Below, in pieces: positions 1 to 7,543 of a stretch of DNA of 25,845 nt (position 1 is its first letter; each line of letters begins with the position of its first letter). The DNA is taken from NCBI GenBank assembly GCA_024278655.1, contig JAJRSV010000455.1, positions 1-25,845 of the forward strand, read 5' to 3'. The stretch comes from Bacteroidota bacterium. Its GTDB lineage: Bacteria; Bacteroidota; Ignavibacteria; Ignavibacteriales; Ignavibacteriaceae. The position numbers were made by a program, and so were the translations under genes. The notes beneath the pieces were generated by a model. It was given only the letters and a program-made list of their open reading frames with translations, did no database searches and had not been told where the DNA came from.

Positions 1-306
1 AAAATGAAAATCGGTCTTGCCGAAATAATGAAGCAGAAAGGGTTCATCTACGATTATAAAGTGGTTGAAGACAACAAACAGAATATAATTACGATAGTAT
101 TAAAATATACTAACGGCGAATCTGCTATAAGCGGTTTGAAAAGAATTAGCAAGCCCGGTTTAAGAGTTTATAAAAAATCGGATGAACTGCCGAGAGTATT
201 AAACGGTTTGGGCACTGCGGTTATTTCAACCTCGCAAGGTTTGATGACCGATAAAGAAGCCCGCACCAAGTCGTTCGGCGGCGAAGTTGTTTGTTATATC
301 TGGTAA
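1..306 (+). CDS. rpsH: 30S ribosomal protein S8 (5' end outside window)
   Basis: S8 binds the central domain of 16S rRNA early in 30S assembly. The reading frame is open from base 1 (a Lys codon precedes the first Met), so the Met at base 4 is internal and about 30 N-terminal residues lie outside the window. Visible S8 hallmarks are the KIGLAEIMKQKGFI segment, SKPGLRVYKK, and the C-terminal block STSQGLMTDKEA followed by GGEVVCYIW, which is the usual S8 end. It is followed after 26 bases by rplF, the normal spc operon order (S8-L6-L18-S5-L30-L15-SecY). Confidence 0.97.
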   Translation, partial: KMKIGLAEIMKQKGFIYDYKVVEDNKQNIITIVLKYTNGESAISGLKRISKPGLRVYKKSDELPRVLNGLGTAVISTSQGLMTDKEARTKSFGGEVVCYIW

Positions 307-332
307 AATTTTTTTTGAATGGAGATTAAAAA

Positions 333-869
333 GTGTCAAGAATAGGTAAGAAACCGATTGAAATTCCGAAAGGTGTTACGGTTACAAAAGAAGGTAATCT
401 TATAAAGGTTAAAGGACCAAAGGGAGAATTGACCCAGGAAATTCATCAGAATATTTCTGTTGAAGTTAAAGAGAACGAAATAATTGTAACCAGACCTAAC
501 GATTTAAAGATCAACAAATCGTTGCACGGCTTAACACGGGCATTGATACAGAATATGATTACAGGCGTTTCCGAAGCATATCAGAAAACTTTGGAAATAG
601 TTGGAGTTGGTTACCGTGCAGAGATGAAAGGCAAAAACCTTTTACTTAGCATCGGCTACTCGCACCCGATATATTTTGCACCGCCCGATGAAGTTACTTT
701 GCAAACTCCATCGCAAACCCAGGTGGTTGTAAGCGGTATTGATAAACAACTTGTTGGTCAGGTTGCGGCAAAAATTCGTTCGTTCAGAAAACCGGAACCG
801 TACAAAGGCAAAGGAATTAAATATTCCGATGAACAAATTTTAAGAAAAGCAGGCAAAACTGCCGGTTAA
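333..869 (+). CDS. rplF: 50S ribosomal protein L6
   Basis: L6 sits near the factor-binding region of the 50S subunit. At 178 residues it has the standard length, with the duplicated L6 fold, the N-terminal MSRIGKKPIEIPKGV motif and the C-terminal signature RKPEPYKGKGIKY near residues 151-163. The start is GTG at 333, supported by GGAG at 321-324 and by the family N-terminus. An antisense open frame lies across its 3' half, but the conserved protein is clearly on the + strand. Confidence 0.98.
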   Translation: MSRIGKKPIEIPKGVTVTKEGNLIKVKGPKGELTQEIHQNISVEVKENEIIVTRPNDLKINKSLHGLTRALIQNMITGVSEAYQKTLEIVGVGYRAEMKGKNLLLSIGYSHPIYFAPPDEVTLQTPSQTQVVVSGIDKQLVGQVAAKIRSFRKPEPYKGKGIKYSDEQILRKAGKTAG

Positions 870-900
870 TTTTAATCAGATGATTTTGAGTTAAGGAAAA

Positions 901-1263
901 ATGAAAAGAAAAATAACACCACGGCTTAGAGCTAAAATAAGAATTAGAAAAAAGATTAAGGGAACACCCGAAAGACCGAGATTAACGGTTTACCGCAGCT
1001 TAAAGCATATTTATGCTCAACTGGTTGACGACACAAACGGGCGTACAATTATTACTGCTTCTACTCTTTCAAAAGAAATTCAGGACGACCTGAAGAATGC
1101 AAAAGGTAAAGTTGAACGCGGCAAGTTAGTAGGTACGCTTATAGCCAAAAAAGCTGCCGAAAAAAATATTACAACCGTAGTGTTCGATCGTAACGGCTAC
1201 CGTTATCATGGTCGTGTTCAGGCGGTTGCCGAAGGAGCCCGTGAGGGAGGATTGAAATTTTAA
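901..1263 (+). CDS. rplR: 50S ribosomal protein L18
   Basis: L18 binds 5S rRNA and brings it to the 50S central protuberance. The product is 120 residues, normal for the family, with a basic N-terminal arm (residues 1-25), the core TPERPRLTVYRSLKHIYAQL, and the C-terminal motif FDRNGYRYHGRVQAVAEGAR followed by EGGLKF. The ATG is preceded by AAGGA. Unusually, a tRNA gene rather than rpsE follows, beginning 18 bases after the stop codon. Confidence 0.98.
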   Translation: MKRKITPRLRAKIRIRKKIKGTPERPRLTVYRSLKHIYAQLVDDTNGRTIITASTLSKEIQDDLKNAKGKVERGKLVGTLIAKKAAEKNITTVVFDRNGYRYHGRVQAVAEGAREGGLKF

Positions 1264-1280
1264 TGACTGAATTCGGTAAT

Positions 1281-1351
1281 TGCCGGGTCGTCTAATGGTA
1301 GGACTACGCCCTTTGGAGGCGTCTGTAGAGGTTCGAATCCTCTCCCGGCAG
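1281..1351 (+). tRNA. tRNA-Gln (anticodon UUG)
   Basis: The 71 bases fold as a full cloverleaf. The acceptor stem pairs TGCCGGG (1281-1287) with CCCGGCA (1344-1350), seven pairs, with G at 1351 as discriminator. The D arm closes with GTC/GAC around TAATGGTAG. The anticodon stem ACGCC/GGCGT holds the loop CTTTGGA, giving anticodon TTG for Gln. The T arm pairs AGAGG with CCTCT around TTCGAAT. The U1-A72 pair and G discriminator are typical of bacterial tRNA-Gln. CCA is not encoded. It lies between rplR and rpsE in the same orientation, so it is probably cut out of the ribosomal-protein mRNA. Confidence 0.95.
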
Positions 1352-1377
1352 CTTAATAGATGTTTAATTTAAGTATT

Positions 1378-1391
1378 GGAGTAATCAATTG
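1378..1391 (+). promoter_or_regulatory. Shine-Dalgarno site that fixes the TTG start of rpsE
   Basis: GGAG at 1378-1381 lies seven bases before the TTG at 1389-1391. No in-frame ATG exists near the expected S5 N-terminus, and this TTG gives a protein of normal S5 length. Confidence 0.7.
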
Positions 1392-1895
1392 AAATCTGTA
1401 AAGACAACTGACAGCGAAGGCTTAAAAGAAAAAGTTGTTCATATAAACAGAGTTGCAAAAGTTGTAAAAGGCGGACGCAGATTCGGTTTTAATGCTATTG
1501 TTGTTGTAGGAAACGGTAAAGGTACTGTTGGTGTTGGCTTGGGTAAAGCAAACGAAGTTACCGATGCTATTTCGAAAGGCATTGACGACGCAAGAAAGAA
1601 TCTGGTTAAAGTGCCTATTATAAAAGGTACTGTTGCTCATCAAATTATCGGTAAATACGGCGCCGGCAAAGTGTTGTTGAAACCTGCATCGCCCGGTACC
1701 GGACTGATTGCAGGCGGCGGCGTTCGTGCGGTTTTGGAAGCAGCAGGCATAACTGATATTCTGACTAAATCTCTCGGATCGAGCAATCCGCATAATCAGG
1801 TTAAAGCTACTCTTAACGGTTTGCTTAAACAGATTGATGCTAAAAGGATGGCTAAAAAAAGAGGTTTAACTGTTCAGGAATTATTTAATTCTTAA
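1389..1895 (+). CDS. rpsE: 30S ribosomal protein S5
   Basis: S5 contributes to decoding accuracy and to 30S helicase activity at the mRNA entry site. The 168-residue product shows the S5 double-stranded-RNA-binding N-terminal domain (VVHINRVAKVVKGGRRFGF, ending near residue 35, then VVVGNGKGTVGVGLGKANEV) and the C-terminal domain with PASPGTGLIAGGGVRAVLE. It starts with TTG, supported by GGAG seven bases upstream. It is separated from rplR by the tRNA-Gln gene, an insertion not usual in this operon. Confidence 0.97.
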   Translation: MKSVKTTDSEGLKEKVVHINRVAKVVKGGRRFGFNAIVVVGNGKGTVGVGLGKANEVTDAISKGIDDARKNLVKVPIIKGTVAHQIIGKYGAGKVLLKPASPGTGLIAGGGVRAVLEAAGITDILTKSLGSSNPHNQVKATLNGLLKQIDAKRMAKKRGLTVQELFNS

Positions 1896-1906
1896 TTGAG
1901 GCAATA

Positions 1907-2095
1907 ATGGGAAAGATTAAGATAATACAAACAAGAAGTATAATCGACAGACCTAAAGATCAGAAGAAAACTATTGAAGCTTTGGGTTTGGGCAGACCAA
2001 ACTGGGAACGGGTTCATAACGATACTCCTCAGATTAGAGGTATGATCAGAAAAGTATCGCATTTAGTAAGAGTTGAAGAAATTAAAGAAGATTAG
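1907..2095 (+). CDS. rpmD: 50S ribosomal protein L30
   Basis: L30 is a small 50S protein of the ferredoxin-like L30/L7 fold. The 62-residue product has the family pattern: KIKIIQTRSIIDRPKDQKKT, then LGLGRPNWERVHNDTPQIRGM, and MIRKVSHLVRVEE. The ATG follows rpsE by 11 bases with GAGG upstream. L30 is absent from many bacterial lineages, so its retention here is informative but ordinary. Confidence 0.96.
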   Translation: MGKIKIIQTRSIIDRPKDQKKTIEALGLGRPNWERVHNDTPQIRGMIRKVSHLVRVEEIKED

Positions 2096-2109
2096 TTAAG
2101 GGTTTAATA

Positions 2110-2568
2110 ATGGATATACTAAGCAATTTACATTACGTTAAAGGTTCGAAGAAAAAACGTAAAAGAGTCGGCAGAGGCGAGGGCTCCGGTCACGGCGGCA
2201 CGGCTACCCGGGGAATGAACGGTCAGCTTTCGAGATCCGGTGCCAAAAAGAAAGCATGGTTCGAAGGCGGACAGATGCCTTTGCAGCGTCGTGTACCGAA
2301 ATTCGGATTCACAAATATTTTCCAAGTGTACTACCAGGTAATAAATGTTAACGCTTTGCAAAGAGTAGCCGACGAAAAGAAATTAACCGGCGATGTGCTT
2401 GATGCCGCTGCTCTTAAAAAATTAGGACTGGTTAAAAGCACAAAGAAACCGATAAAAGTTTTAGGTAAAGGTGAAATTAAGGCAAAAGTAAATCTACAAG
2501 TCGATGCCTTCAGCAACTCTGCAAAAGAAAAAATTGAAGCTGCAGGCGGTTCAATCAAAACGATTTAA
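2110..2568 (+). CDS. rplO: 50S ribosomal protein L15
   Basis: L15 is a late-assembling 50S protein with a long N-terminal extension that runs through 23S rRNA. The 152-residue product has the glycine-rich signature KKRKRVGRGEGSGHGGTATRG near residues 15-35, then RSGAKKKAWFEGGQMPLQRR, and a C-terminal globular domain ending EKIEAAGGSIKTI. It lies 14 bases after rpmD and 11 bases before secY. Confidence 0.97.
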   Translation: MDILSNLHYVKGSKKKRKRVGRGEGSGHGGTATRGMNGQLSRSGAKKKAWFEGGQMPLQRRVPKFGFTNIFQVYYQVINVNALQRVADEKKLTGDVLDAAALKKLGLVKSTKKPIKVLGKGEIKAKVNLQVDAFSNSAKEKIEAAGGSIKTI

Positions 2569-2579
2569 AGCGGAATTAA

Positions 2580-3914
2580 ATGTCAAAAATTACTGATACT
2601 TTTAGGAACATTTTTAAGATACACGAACTTCGCCAGAGAATACTTTATACGCTGGCATTACTCTTTATAGTTCGTTTAGGTGCGCATATTACGCTGCCCG
2701 GTGTTGATGCCGCCCTTTTATCAGAAAGTATGAAAAACTCAACCGGCAACGATTTGTTCGGTTTATACGATTTGTTTGTGGGCGGTGCGTTTAAGAATGC
2801 GGCTATTTTTGCATTGGGCATTATGCCTTATATATCCGCATCAATTATCATCCAGTTGCTCGGTGCGGTTGTTCCTTACTTCCAGAAACTTCAGCAGGAA
2901 GGCGAAGAAGGAAGGAAGAAAATCACCCAGCTTACGCGTTACGGAACCGTGGCTATTTCGGCTTTGCAGGCGTGGGGTGTTACAATCAGGTTATTGAGTC
3001 TTAATGTTCAGGGATTACCGATTGTGCCCGGCGATGTTCAGGGTTTCGGATGGGTGCTTACAACGGTTATTATTCTTACGGCAGGCACCGTTTTTATGAT
3101 GTGGCTTGGTGAGCAGATAACCGATAAAGGTATCGGTAACGGTATTTCGCTTATAATATTTATAGGAATTATTGCCAGACTGCCTTATGCAATGTTGGAT
3201 GAGGTGCGATTGATTGATGCAGGACAGAGATCGATTATAGTTGAGCTTATTATTCTTACTTTTATGTTCTTTATAATTGCAGGTGTTGTTCTGGTAACCC
3301 AGGGAACAAGAAGAATTCCGGTGCAGTATGCAAAGAGAGTAGTGGGAAGAAAAGTTTACGGCGGCGTTACGCAGTATATTCCGTTAAGAGTTAATACTGC
3401 GGGAGTTATGCCCATTATATTTGCACAGGCAATTATGTTTATACCGAACACTGTGCTTTCATTCTTCCCCGATAACGATTTTCTGCAGACGTTATCAGGT
3501 TACTTCGTTTATACTTCGCCTGTATATTCGTTTATTTATGCACTGATGATTGTGTTCTTTACATATTTTTACACTGCAATTGCTTTCAATCCGAAAGACG
3601 TTGCAGATAACATGAAAAAGCAAGGTGGTTTTATTCCGGGAATCAGACCCGGTAAGCAAACCTCCGAGTTCATTGACAATATTCTTACGAAAATTACATT
3701 GCCCGGTTCAATCTTTCTTGCAATTGTTGCTATACTTCCGGCTTTCGTTTCGGGTATGGGAGTATCGGGACAGTTTGCAAGCTTTTTTGGCGGCACAAGC
3801 TTGTTGATTATTGTTGGTGTAGCGCTTGATACGCTTCAGCAAATCGAATCTCATCTGCTGATGAGACATTACGATGGGTTTATGAAGGCGGGCAAGCTTA
3901 AATCCCGCAGGTAA
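2580..3914 (+). CDS. secY: Protein translocase subunit SecY
   Basis: SecY forms the protein-conducting channel of the Sec translocon in the inner membrane and partners SecE, SecG and SecA. The 444-residue product has the ten hydrophobic segments expected for SecY. Landmarks are the plug/TM2 region LFVGGAFKNAAIFALGIMPY, the family signature GIGNGISLIIFIGIIARLP, the cytoplasmic C4/C5 loops with RRIPVQYAKRVVGRKVYGG, and NPKDVADNMKKQGGFIPGIR near residue 340. The C-terminus ends in a short basic tail. Next is map, without the adk gene seen between them in many other phyla; this matches the Bacteroidetes/Chlorobi arrangement. Confidence 0.98.
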   Translation: MSKITDTFRNIFKIHELRQRILYTLALLFIVRLGAHITLPGVDAALLSESMKNSTGNDLFGLYDLFVGGAFKNAAIFALGIMPYISASIIIQLLGAVVPYFQKLQQEGEEGRKKITQLTRYGTVAISALQAWGVTIRLLSLNVQGLPIVPGDVQGFGWVLTTVIILTAGTVFMMWLGEQITDKGIGNGISLIIFIGIIARLPYAMLDEVRLIDAGQRSIIVELIILTFMFFIIAGVVLVTQGTRRIPVQYAKRVVGRKVYGGVTQYIPLRVNTAGVMPIIFAQAIMFIPNTVLSFFPDNDFLQTLSGYFVYTSPVYSFIYALMIVFFTYFYTAIAFNPKDVADNMKKQGGFIPGIRPGKQTSEFIDNILTKITLPGSIFLAIVAILPAFVSGMGVSGQFASFFGGTSLLIIVGVALDTLQQIESHLLMRHYDGFMKAGKLKSRR

Positions 3915-3922
3915 TTGATTTT

Positions 3923-4684
3923 GTGATTTATATAAAGACTAAAAAAGAGATTGAGCTTATAAGAGAAAGCTGCCGGATTGTTGCCGAGACTCTTCAACTG
4001 GTTAAGAGTCATGTTGCTCCGGGTGTTACAACATCCGAGCTCGATCAGATTGCTGAAGATTACATAAGGAGCAACAACGCAATACCTGCTTTCAAAGGAT
4101 ATTCGCAGGGCGGCGCACCGGGTTTTCCCGGTTCAATCTGTGCTTCGGTAGACGATGCGGTTGTGCACGGAATACCGGACAGCAGAAGATTGAAAGAAGG
4201 AGAAATAATCTCCATAGATGTAGGTGTTCTTAAAAATAATTATTACGGCGATGCTGCACTATCGGTTGCGGTAGGCAAAGTATCGGAAGAGAAAAAGAAA
4301 CTGTTAAAGGTTACCGAAGAATCGCTTTACAAAGGAATTGAACAGGCGATAGCCGGAAACAGAATTCACGATATATCGGCAGCTGTTCAAAAGTACGTTG
4401 AAGAGAACGGGTTTTCGGTTGTTAGAGATTTATGCGGTCACGGTGTAGGCAGGTTTCTTCACGAAGAACCTTCTATTCCTAACTTCGGTAAAAAAGGAAC
4501 CGGCGCAAGAATTAAGAACGGAATGACTTTGGCAATTGAACCTATGGTGAATGCAGGAAATTTTAAAGTGGTTACCGATTCGGACGGCTGGACGGTACTA
4601 ACTGCCGACGGTTCGCCTTCGGCACATTTTGAACATACAATTTTAATTAACGGAAATAAACCGGAAATATTAACTGTTTGCTAA
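3923..4684 (+). CDS. map: Type I methionine aminopeptidase
   Basis: It removes the initiator Met from new proteins whose second residue is small. The 253-residue pita-bread fold keeps all metal ligands: D99 (SIDVGV), D110 (YYGDAAL), H173 (CGHGVGRFLHEEP), E206 (AIEPMV) and E237 (HFEHT), plus substrate-binding H82 (VVHGIP). There is no N-terminal zinc-finger extension, so it is the short class I form. The start is GTG at 3923, 8 bases after secY. Its TAA stop overlaps the infA ATG by one base (TAATG), suggesting translational coupling. Confidence 0.97.
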   Translation: MIYIKTKKEIELIRESCRIVAETLQLVKSHVAPGVTTSELDQIAEDYIRSNNAIPAFKGYSQGGAPGFPGSICASVDDAVVHGIPDSRRLKEGEIISIDVGVLKNNYYGDAALSVAVGKVSEEKKKLLKVTEESLYKGIEQAIAGNRIHDISAAVQKYVEENGFSVVRDLCGHGVGRFLHEEPSIPNFGKKGTGARIKNGMTLAIEPMVNAGNFKVVTDSDGWTVLTADGSPSAHFEHTILINGNKPEILTVC

Positions 4685-4902
4685 TGGCTAAACAAGGACC
4701 AATTAAAATAGACGGCGTAGTTACTGAGACCTTACCCAATGCAACTTTTAAAGTTAAACTGGATAACGGTCACGAAATTCTTGCGCACATTTCCGGTAAA
4801 ATGAGAATGCATTTTATCAAAATATTAGTCGGAGATAAAGTTTCGGTCGAATTATCTCCCTATGATTTAACTAAAGGTAGAATTACCTATAGATACAAAT
4901 AA
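4684..4902 (+). CDS. infA: Translation initiation factor IF-1
   Basis: IF-1 occupies the 30S A site during initiation. The 72-residue product is a single OB fold with the family residues KIDGVVTETLPNATFKVKL and ISGKMRMHFIKILVGDKV, ending in GRITYRYK. An in-frame TTG at 4678 would add two residues, but the ATG at 4684 gives the canonical MAKQ N-terminus and 72-residue length and overlaps the map stop codon. That start is therefore preferred. Confidence 0.96.
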   Translation: MAKQGPIKIDGVVTETLPNATFKVKLDNGHEILAHISGKMRMHFIKILVGDKVSVELSPYDLTKGRITYRYK

Positions 4903-4914
4903 TGCGGAGTAACA

Positions 4915-5028
4915 ATGAAAGTTAGAGCATCAGTAAAGAAAATTTGTGATCATTGTAAGATTATAAAACGCAAGGGTGTTGTTAGAGTTATTTGCAAAAA
5001 CCCAAAACATAAACAGCGTCAAGGCTAA
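4915..5028 (+). CDS. rpmJ: 50S ribosomal protein L36 (zinc-binding form)
   Basis: This short gene encodes 37 residues beginning MKVRASVKKICDHCK and ending KHKQRQG. L36 is a small zinc-ribbon protein in the 50S subunit. The metal-binding pattern is complete, with C11, C14, C27 and H32, so this is the C+ form. The ATG is preceded by GGAG at 4905-4908. Its position between infA and rpsM is canonical for the alpha operon. Confidence 0.96.
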   Translation: MKVRASVKKICDHCKIIKRKGVVRVICKNPKHKQRQG

Positions 5029-5036
5029 TAATTAAA

Positions 5037-5051
5037 AGGAGAAGATAATTG
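5037..5051 (+). promoter_or_regulatory. Shine-Dalgarno site that fixes the TTG start of rpsM
   Basis: AGGAG at 5037-5041 is seven bases upstream of the TTG at 5049-5051. The resulting MARISGVDLP N-terminus is the universal S13 start. Confidence 0.75.
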
Positions 5052-5432
5052 GCTCGTATATCAGGTGTAGATTTACCTAAAAACAAAAAAGTTTTATACG
5101 GATTACAATACATCTACGGTATTGGTTCCGCTACCGCAGCCAATATATTGGAAAAAGCCGGTGTGGATCCGTTAAAGAAAGTTTCGGAACTTACCGAAGA
5201 AGATGTCGGTTCCATAAGAGCGGTTATTACCGCCGAGTACAAAGTTGAAGGTGCTCTCCGTTCCGAAGTTCAACAGAACATAAAGAGATTGATGGATATT
5301 GGCGCTTACAGAGGAATTCGTCATCGTAAAGGGCTGCCTGTAAGAGGACAGCGGACACGAACAAACGCACGTACACGTAAAGGTAAAAAGAAAACGGTTG
5401 CAGGTAAAAAGAAAGCACCAACTAAGAAGTAA
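5049..5432 (+). CDS. rpsM: 30S ribosomal protein S13
   Basis: S13 is in the 30S head and contacts the P-site tRNA and the 50S subunit. The 127-residue product has the N-terminal MARISGVDLPKNKKV, the helix-two-turn-helix region YGIGSATAANILEKAGVD, the signature GAYRGIRHRKGLPVRGQRTR and a Lys-rich tail (residues 112-127) that reaches the P site. Translation starts at TTG, supported by AGGAG seven bases upstream. It lies 20 bases after rpmJ. Confidence 0.97.
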   Translation: MARISGVDLPKNKKVLYGLQYIYGIGSATAANILEKAGVDPLKKVSELTEEDVGSIRAVITAEYKVEGALRSEVQQNIKRLMDIGAYRGIRHRKGLPVRGQRTRTNARTRKGKKKTVAGKKKAPTKK

Positions 5433-5441
5433 TTTAAGCTT

Positions 5442-5457
5442 GGAGGAATAAGAATTG
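5442..5457 (+). promoter_or_regulatory. Shine-Dalgarno site that fixes the TTG start of rpsK
   Basis: GGAGGA at 5442-5447 lies seven bases before the TTG at 5455-5457, the same spacing as in rpsE and rpsM. Confidence 0.75.
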
Positions 5458-5841
5458 GCTAAAGGCACAAAAAGCAGAAAGAAAAAAACGCAGGTTGACG
5501 CAAACGGTATTGCACACATTAAAGCTACTTTTAATAATGTGGTTGTTACGCTAACCGATATCTACGGTAATACAATTTCCTGGTCCTCTGCCGGTAAAAA
5601 CGGTTTTAAGGGCTCCAGGAAAAATACACCTTTTGCCGCGCAGGTTTCAGCCGAAGCTGCGGCAAAAGAAGCTTACGATTTGGGACTTAGAAGAGTTGAA
5701 GTGAGAGTTAAAGGACCCGGCTCGGGACGTGAAGCTGCTATCAGAGCTTTACACACTGCCGGTTTGGAAATTACGTCTATTAAAGACGTTACACCGCTGC
5801 CGCATAACGGCTGCAGACCACCTAAAAGAAGAAGAGTTTAA
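5455..5841 (+). CDS. rpsK: 30S ribosomal protein S11
   Basis: S11 forms part of the 30S platform near the Shine-Dalgarno helix. The 128-residue product shows the conserved THIKATFNNVVVTLTD-like core (here HIKATFNNVVVTLTDIYGN), GFKGSRKNTPFAAQ, VRVKGPGSGREAAIRAL, and the invariant C-terminal PHNGCRPPKRRRV. The start is TTG with a strong GGAGGA site. It lies 22 bases after rpsM. Confidence 0.98.
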   Translation: MAKGTKSRKKKTQVDANGIAHIKATFNNVVVTLTDIYGNTISWSSAGKNGFKGSRKNTPFAAQVSAEAAAKEAYDLGLRRVEVRVKGPGSGREAAIRALHTAGLEITSIKDVTPLPHNGCRPPKRRRV

Positions 5842-5863
5842 TTCTTAATTGGAGAAATATTAA

Positions 5864-6490
5864 ATGGCAAGATACACCGATTCTGTTTGTAAATTATGTA
5901 GAAGAGAAAGACAGAAATTATTCTTAAAAGGTCAGAAATGTTTTACTGAAAAGTGCCCGATTGAATCGAGAAACTATCCGCCCGGGCAGCATGGTTTGAA
6001 CAGAAGAACAAAGATTTCCGAATACGGAGTTCAGCTTCGCGAGAAGCAGAAAATTAAAAGAATGTACGGGCTTTTAGAAACCCAGTTCAAAAACTATTTC
6101 GAAAAAGCCAACAGGCAAAAAGGCAGAACAGGCGAAAACCTTATAAAGCTGCTCGAAAGCCGTTTGGACAATGTTGTTTACAGACTCGGTTTTGCTGCCT
6201 CGAGAAGACAGGCAAGACAGTTAATCAGGCACAGACACTTTATGGTTAATGACCGGCTGGTGGATATTCCTTCTTATATTCTTACACCGGGCGATATTGT
6301 GAAAGTTAGAGAAAAGAGCAAAAAGTTAGATGCTATTCACAACTCTCTTAAAAGAGTTAAGGACAGTATGTATTCCTGGTTAACTGTGGATAAAGCTAAC
6401 TTAGCCGGAACATTTGTCCAGGTTCCGGAAAGAGCTGATGTTCCTCTAAACGCCAACGAACAGTTGGTTGTTGAGCTCTATTCTAAGTAA
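5864..6490 (+). CDS. rpsD: 30S ribosomal protein S4 (with Cys4 zinc motif)
   Basis: S4 nucleates 30S assembly at the 16S 5' domain and in some bacteria represses its own operon. The 208-residue product has an N-terminal domain with C9, C12, C26 and C31, matching the zinc-finger form known from Thermus, followed by NYPPGQHG and the S4 RNA-binding domain (LESRLDNVVYRLGFAASRRQ near residues 94-113, ARQLIRHRHFMVND). It ends VVELYSK, typical of S4. The ATG follows rpsK by 22 bases with GGAG upstream. Confidence 0.98.
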   Translation: MARYTDSVCKLCRRERQKLFLKGQKCFTEKCPIESRNYPPGQHGLNRRTKISEYGVQLREKQKIKRMYGLLETQFKNYFEKANRQKGRTGENLIKLLESRLDNVVYRLGFAASRRQARQLIRHRHFMVNDRLVDIPSYILTPGDIVKVREKSKKLDAIHNSLKRVKDSMYSWLTVDKANLAGTFVQVPERADVPLNANEQLVVELYSK

Positions 6491-6528
6491 CAATTATTTT
6501 TTTTGATAAAATTTTAGAGGATGGTTAA

Positions 6529-7524
6529 ATGAGCTTATCATATTTAAAGATGCCGGACGCAGTAGTACTTGATGAAGCGAGCTATACGAATACATTTGGA
6601 AAATTTACACTTCAGCCGCTGGAAAGAGGTTACGGTGTTACGTTGGGTAATTCATTAAGAAGAGTACTTTTATCTTCGTTAACGGGTGCGGCTATTACAT
6701 CGGTTAAGTTTAGCGGTGTGCTGCACGAATTTACTACAATCGAAGGTGTGGTAGAAGACGTTTCGGAGATAATTCTTAATCTTAAACAGGTTAGAATGAA
6801 ACTGCTTGCAAACAAGCCCGATAAAATCGTTCTTTCGTTCGAAGGCGAAGGCGAGTGGAAAGCCGAAGATATTCAGAAAGCAAGTAACGAAATAGAAATA
6901 CTGAATCCCGATTTGCACATTGCAACTCTTAACAAAAAAGCCAAGTTCGATGTTGAGTTAAGAGTAGGCAAAGGAAAGGGATATGTACCCGCTAACGAGA
7001 ATATCGTTCCCGACCAGACAATCGGTGTTATCCCGGTCGATTCAATCTTTACGCCTATTAGAAAAGTAAACTTCGAAGTTGAGAACGTTAGAATAGGCGA
7101 TAAAAACGATTACGAAAAATTAACGTTGAATATTACAACCGACGGTTCTATCACTCCCGATGATGCACTCACACAGGCAGCTAAAATCTTAAGAGAGCAC
7201 ATTCAGTTGTTCATCAATTTTGATATTGAACAGGAAGAAGAACAGCAGGTTACCGAAAAGGATACTGAGAAAGAAAGAATTCGTAAAATATTACTAACGA
7301 ACGTTGACGAACTTGAGTTAAGCGTTAGATCTCATAACTGCCTTAAGGCAGCTAACATAAAAACATTAGCCGATTTGGTTCGCAGGGATGAATCGGAAAT
7401 GCTTAAGTTCAGAAACTTCGGAAGGAAGTCGCTTGCCGAGCTTATGGAAATAGTAGAGAACTACGGTCTTGAGTTCGGAATGGACGTTGATAAATACATT
7501 AAGGAAGAAACTGAAACCAACTAA
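6529..7524 (+). CDS. rpoA: DNA-directed RNA polymerase subunit alpha
   Basis: Alpha dimerises to start RNA polymerase assembly and its C-terminal domain contacts promoters and activators. The 331-residue product has the N-terminal assembly domain with RGYGVTLGNSLRRVLLSSL near residues 33-51 and HEFTTIEGVVEDVSEIILNL. A short acidic linker (EQEEEQQVTEKDTEKE, near residues 234-249) leads to the C-terminal domain with LELSVRSHNCLKAANI and FGRKSLAELMEIVENYGLEF. It follows rpsD by 38 bases with an AGAGGA site and precedes rplQ, the canonical alpha operon end. Confidence 0.98.
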   Translation: MSLSYLKMPDAVVLDEASYTNTFGKFTLQPLERGYGVTLGNSLRRVLLSSLTGAAITSVKFSGVLHEFTTIEGVVEDVSEIILNLKQVRMKLLANKPDKIVLSFEGEGEWKAEDIQKASNEIEILNPDLHIATLNKKAKFDVELRVGKGKGYVPANENIVPDQTIGVIPVDSIFTPIRKVNFEVENVRIGDKNDYEKLTLNITTDGSITPDDALTQAAKILREHIQLFINFDIEQEEEQQVTEKDTEKERIRKILLTNVDELELSVRSHNCLKAANIKTLADLVRRDESEMLKFRNFGRKSLAELMEIVENYGLEFGMDVDKYIKEETETN

Positions 7525-7543
7525 TTATTGGTAAGGATTTGAA

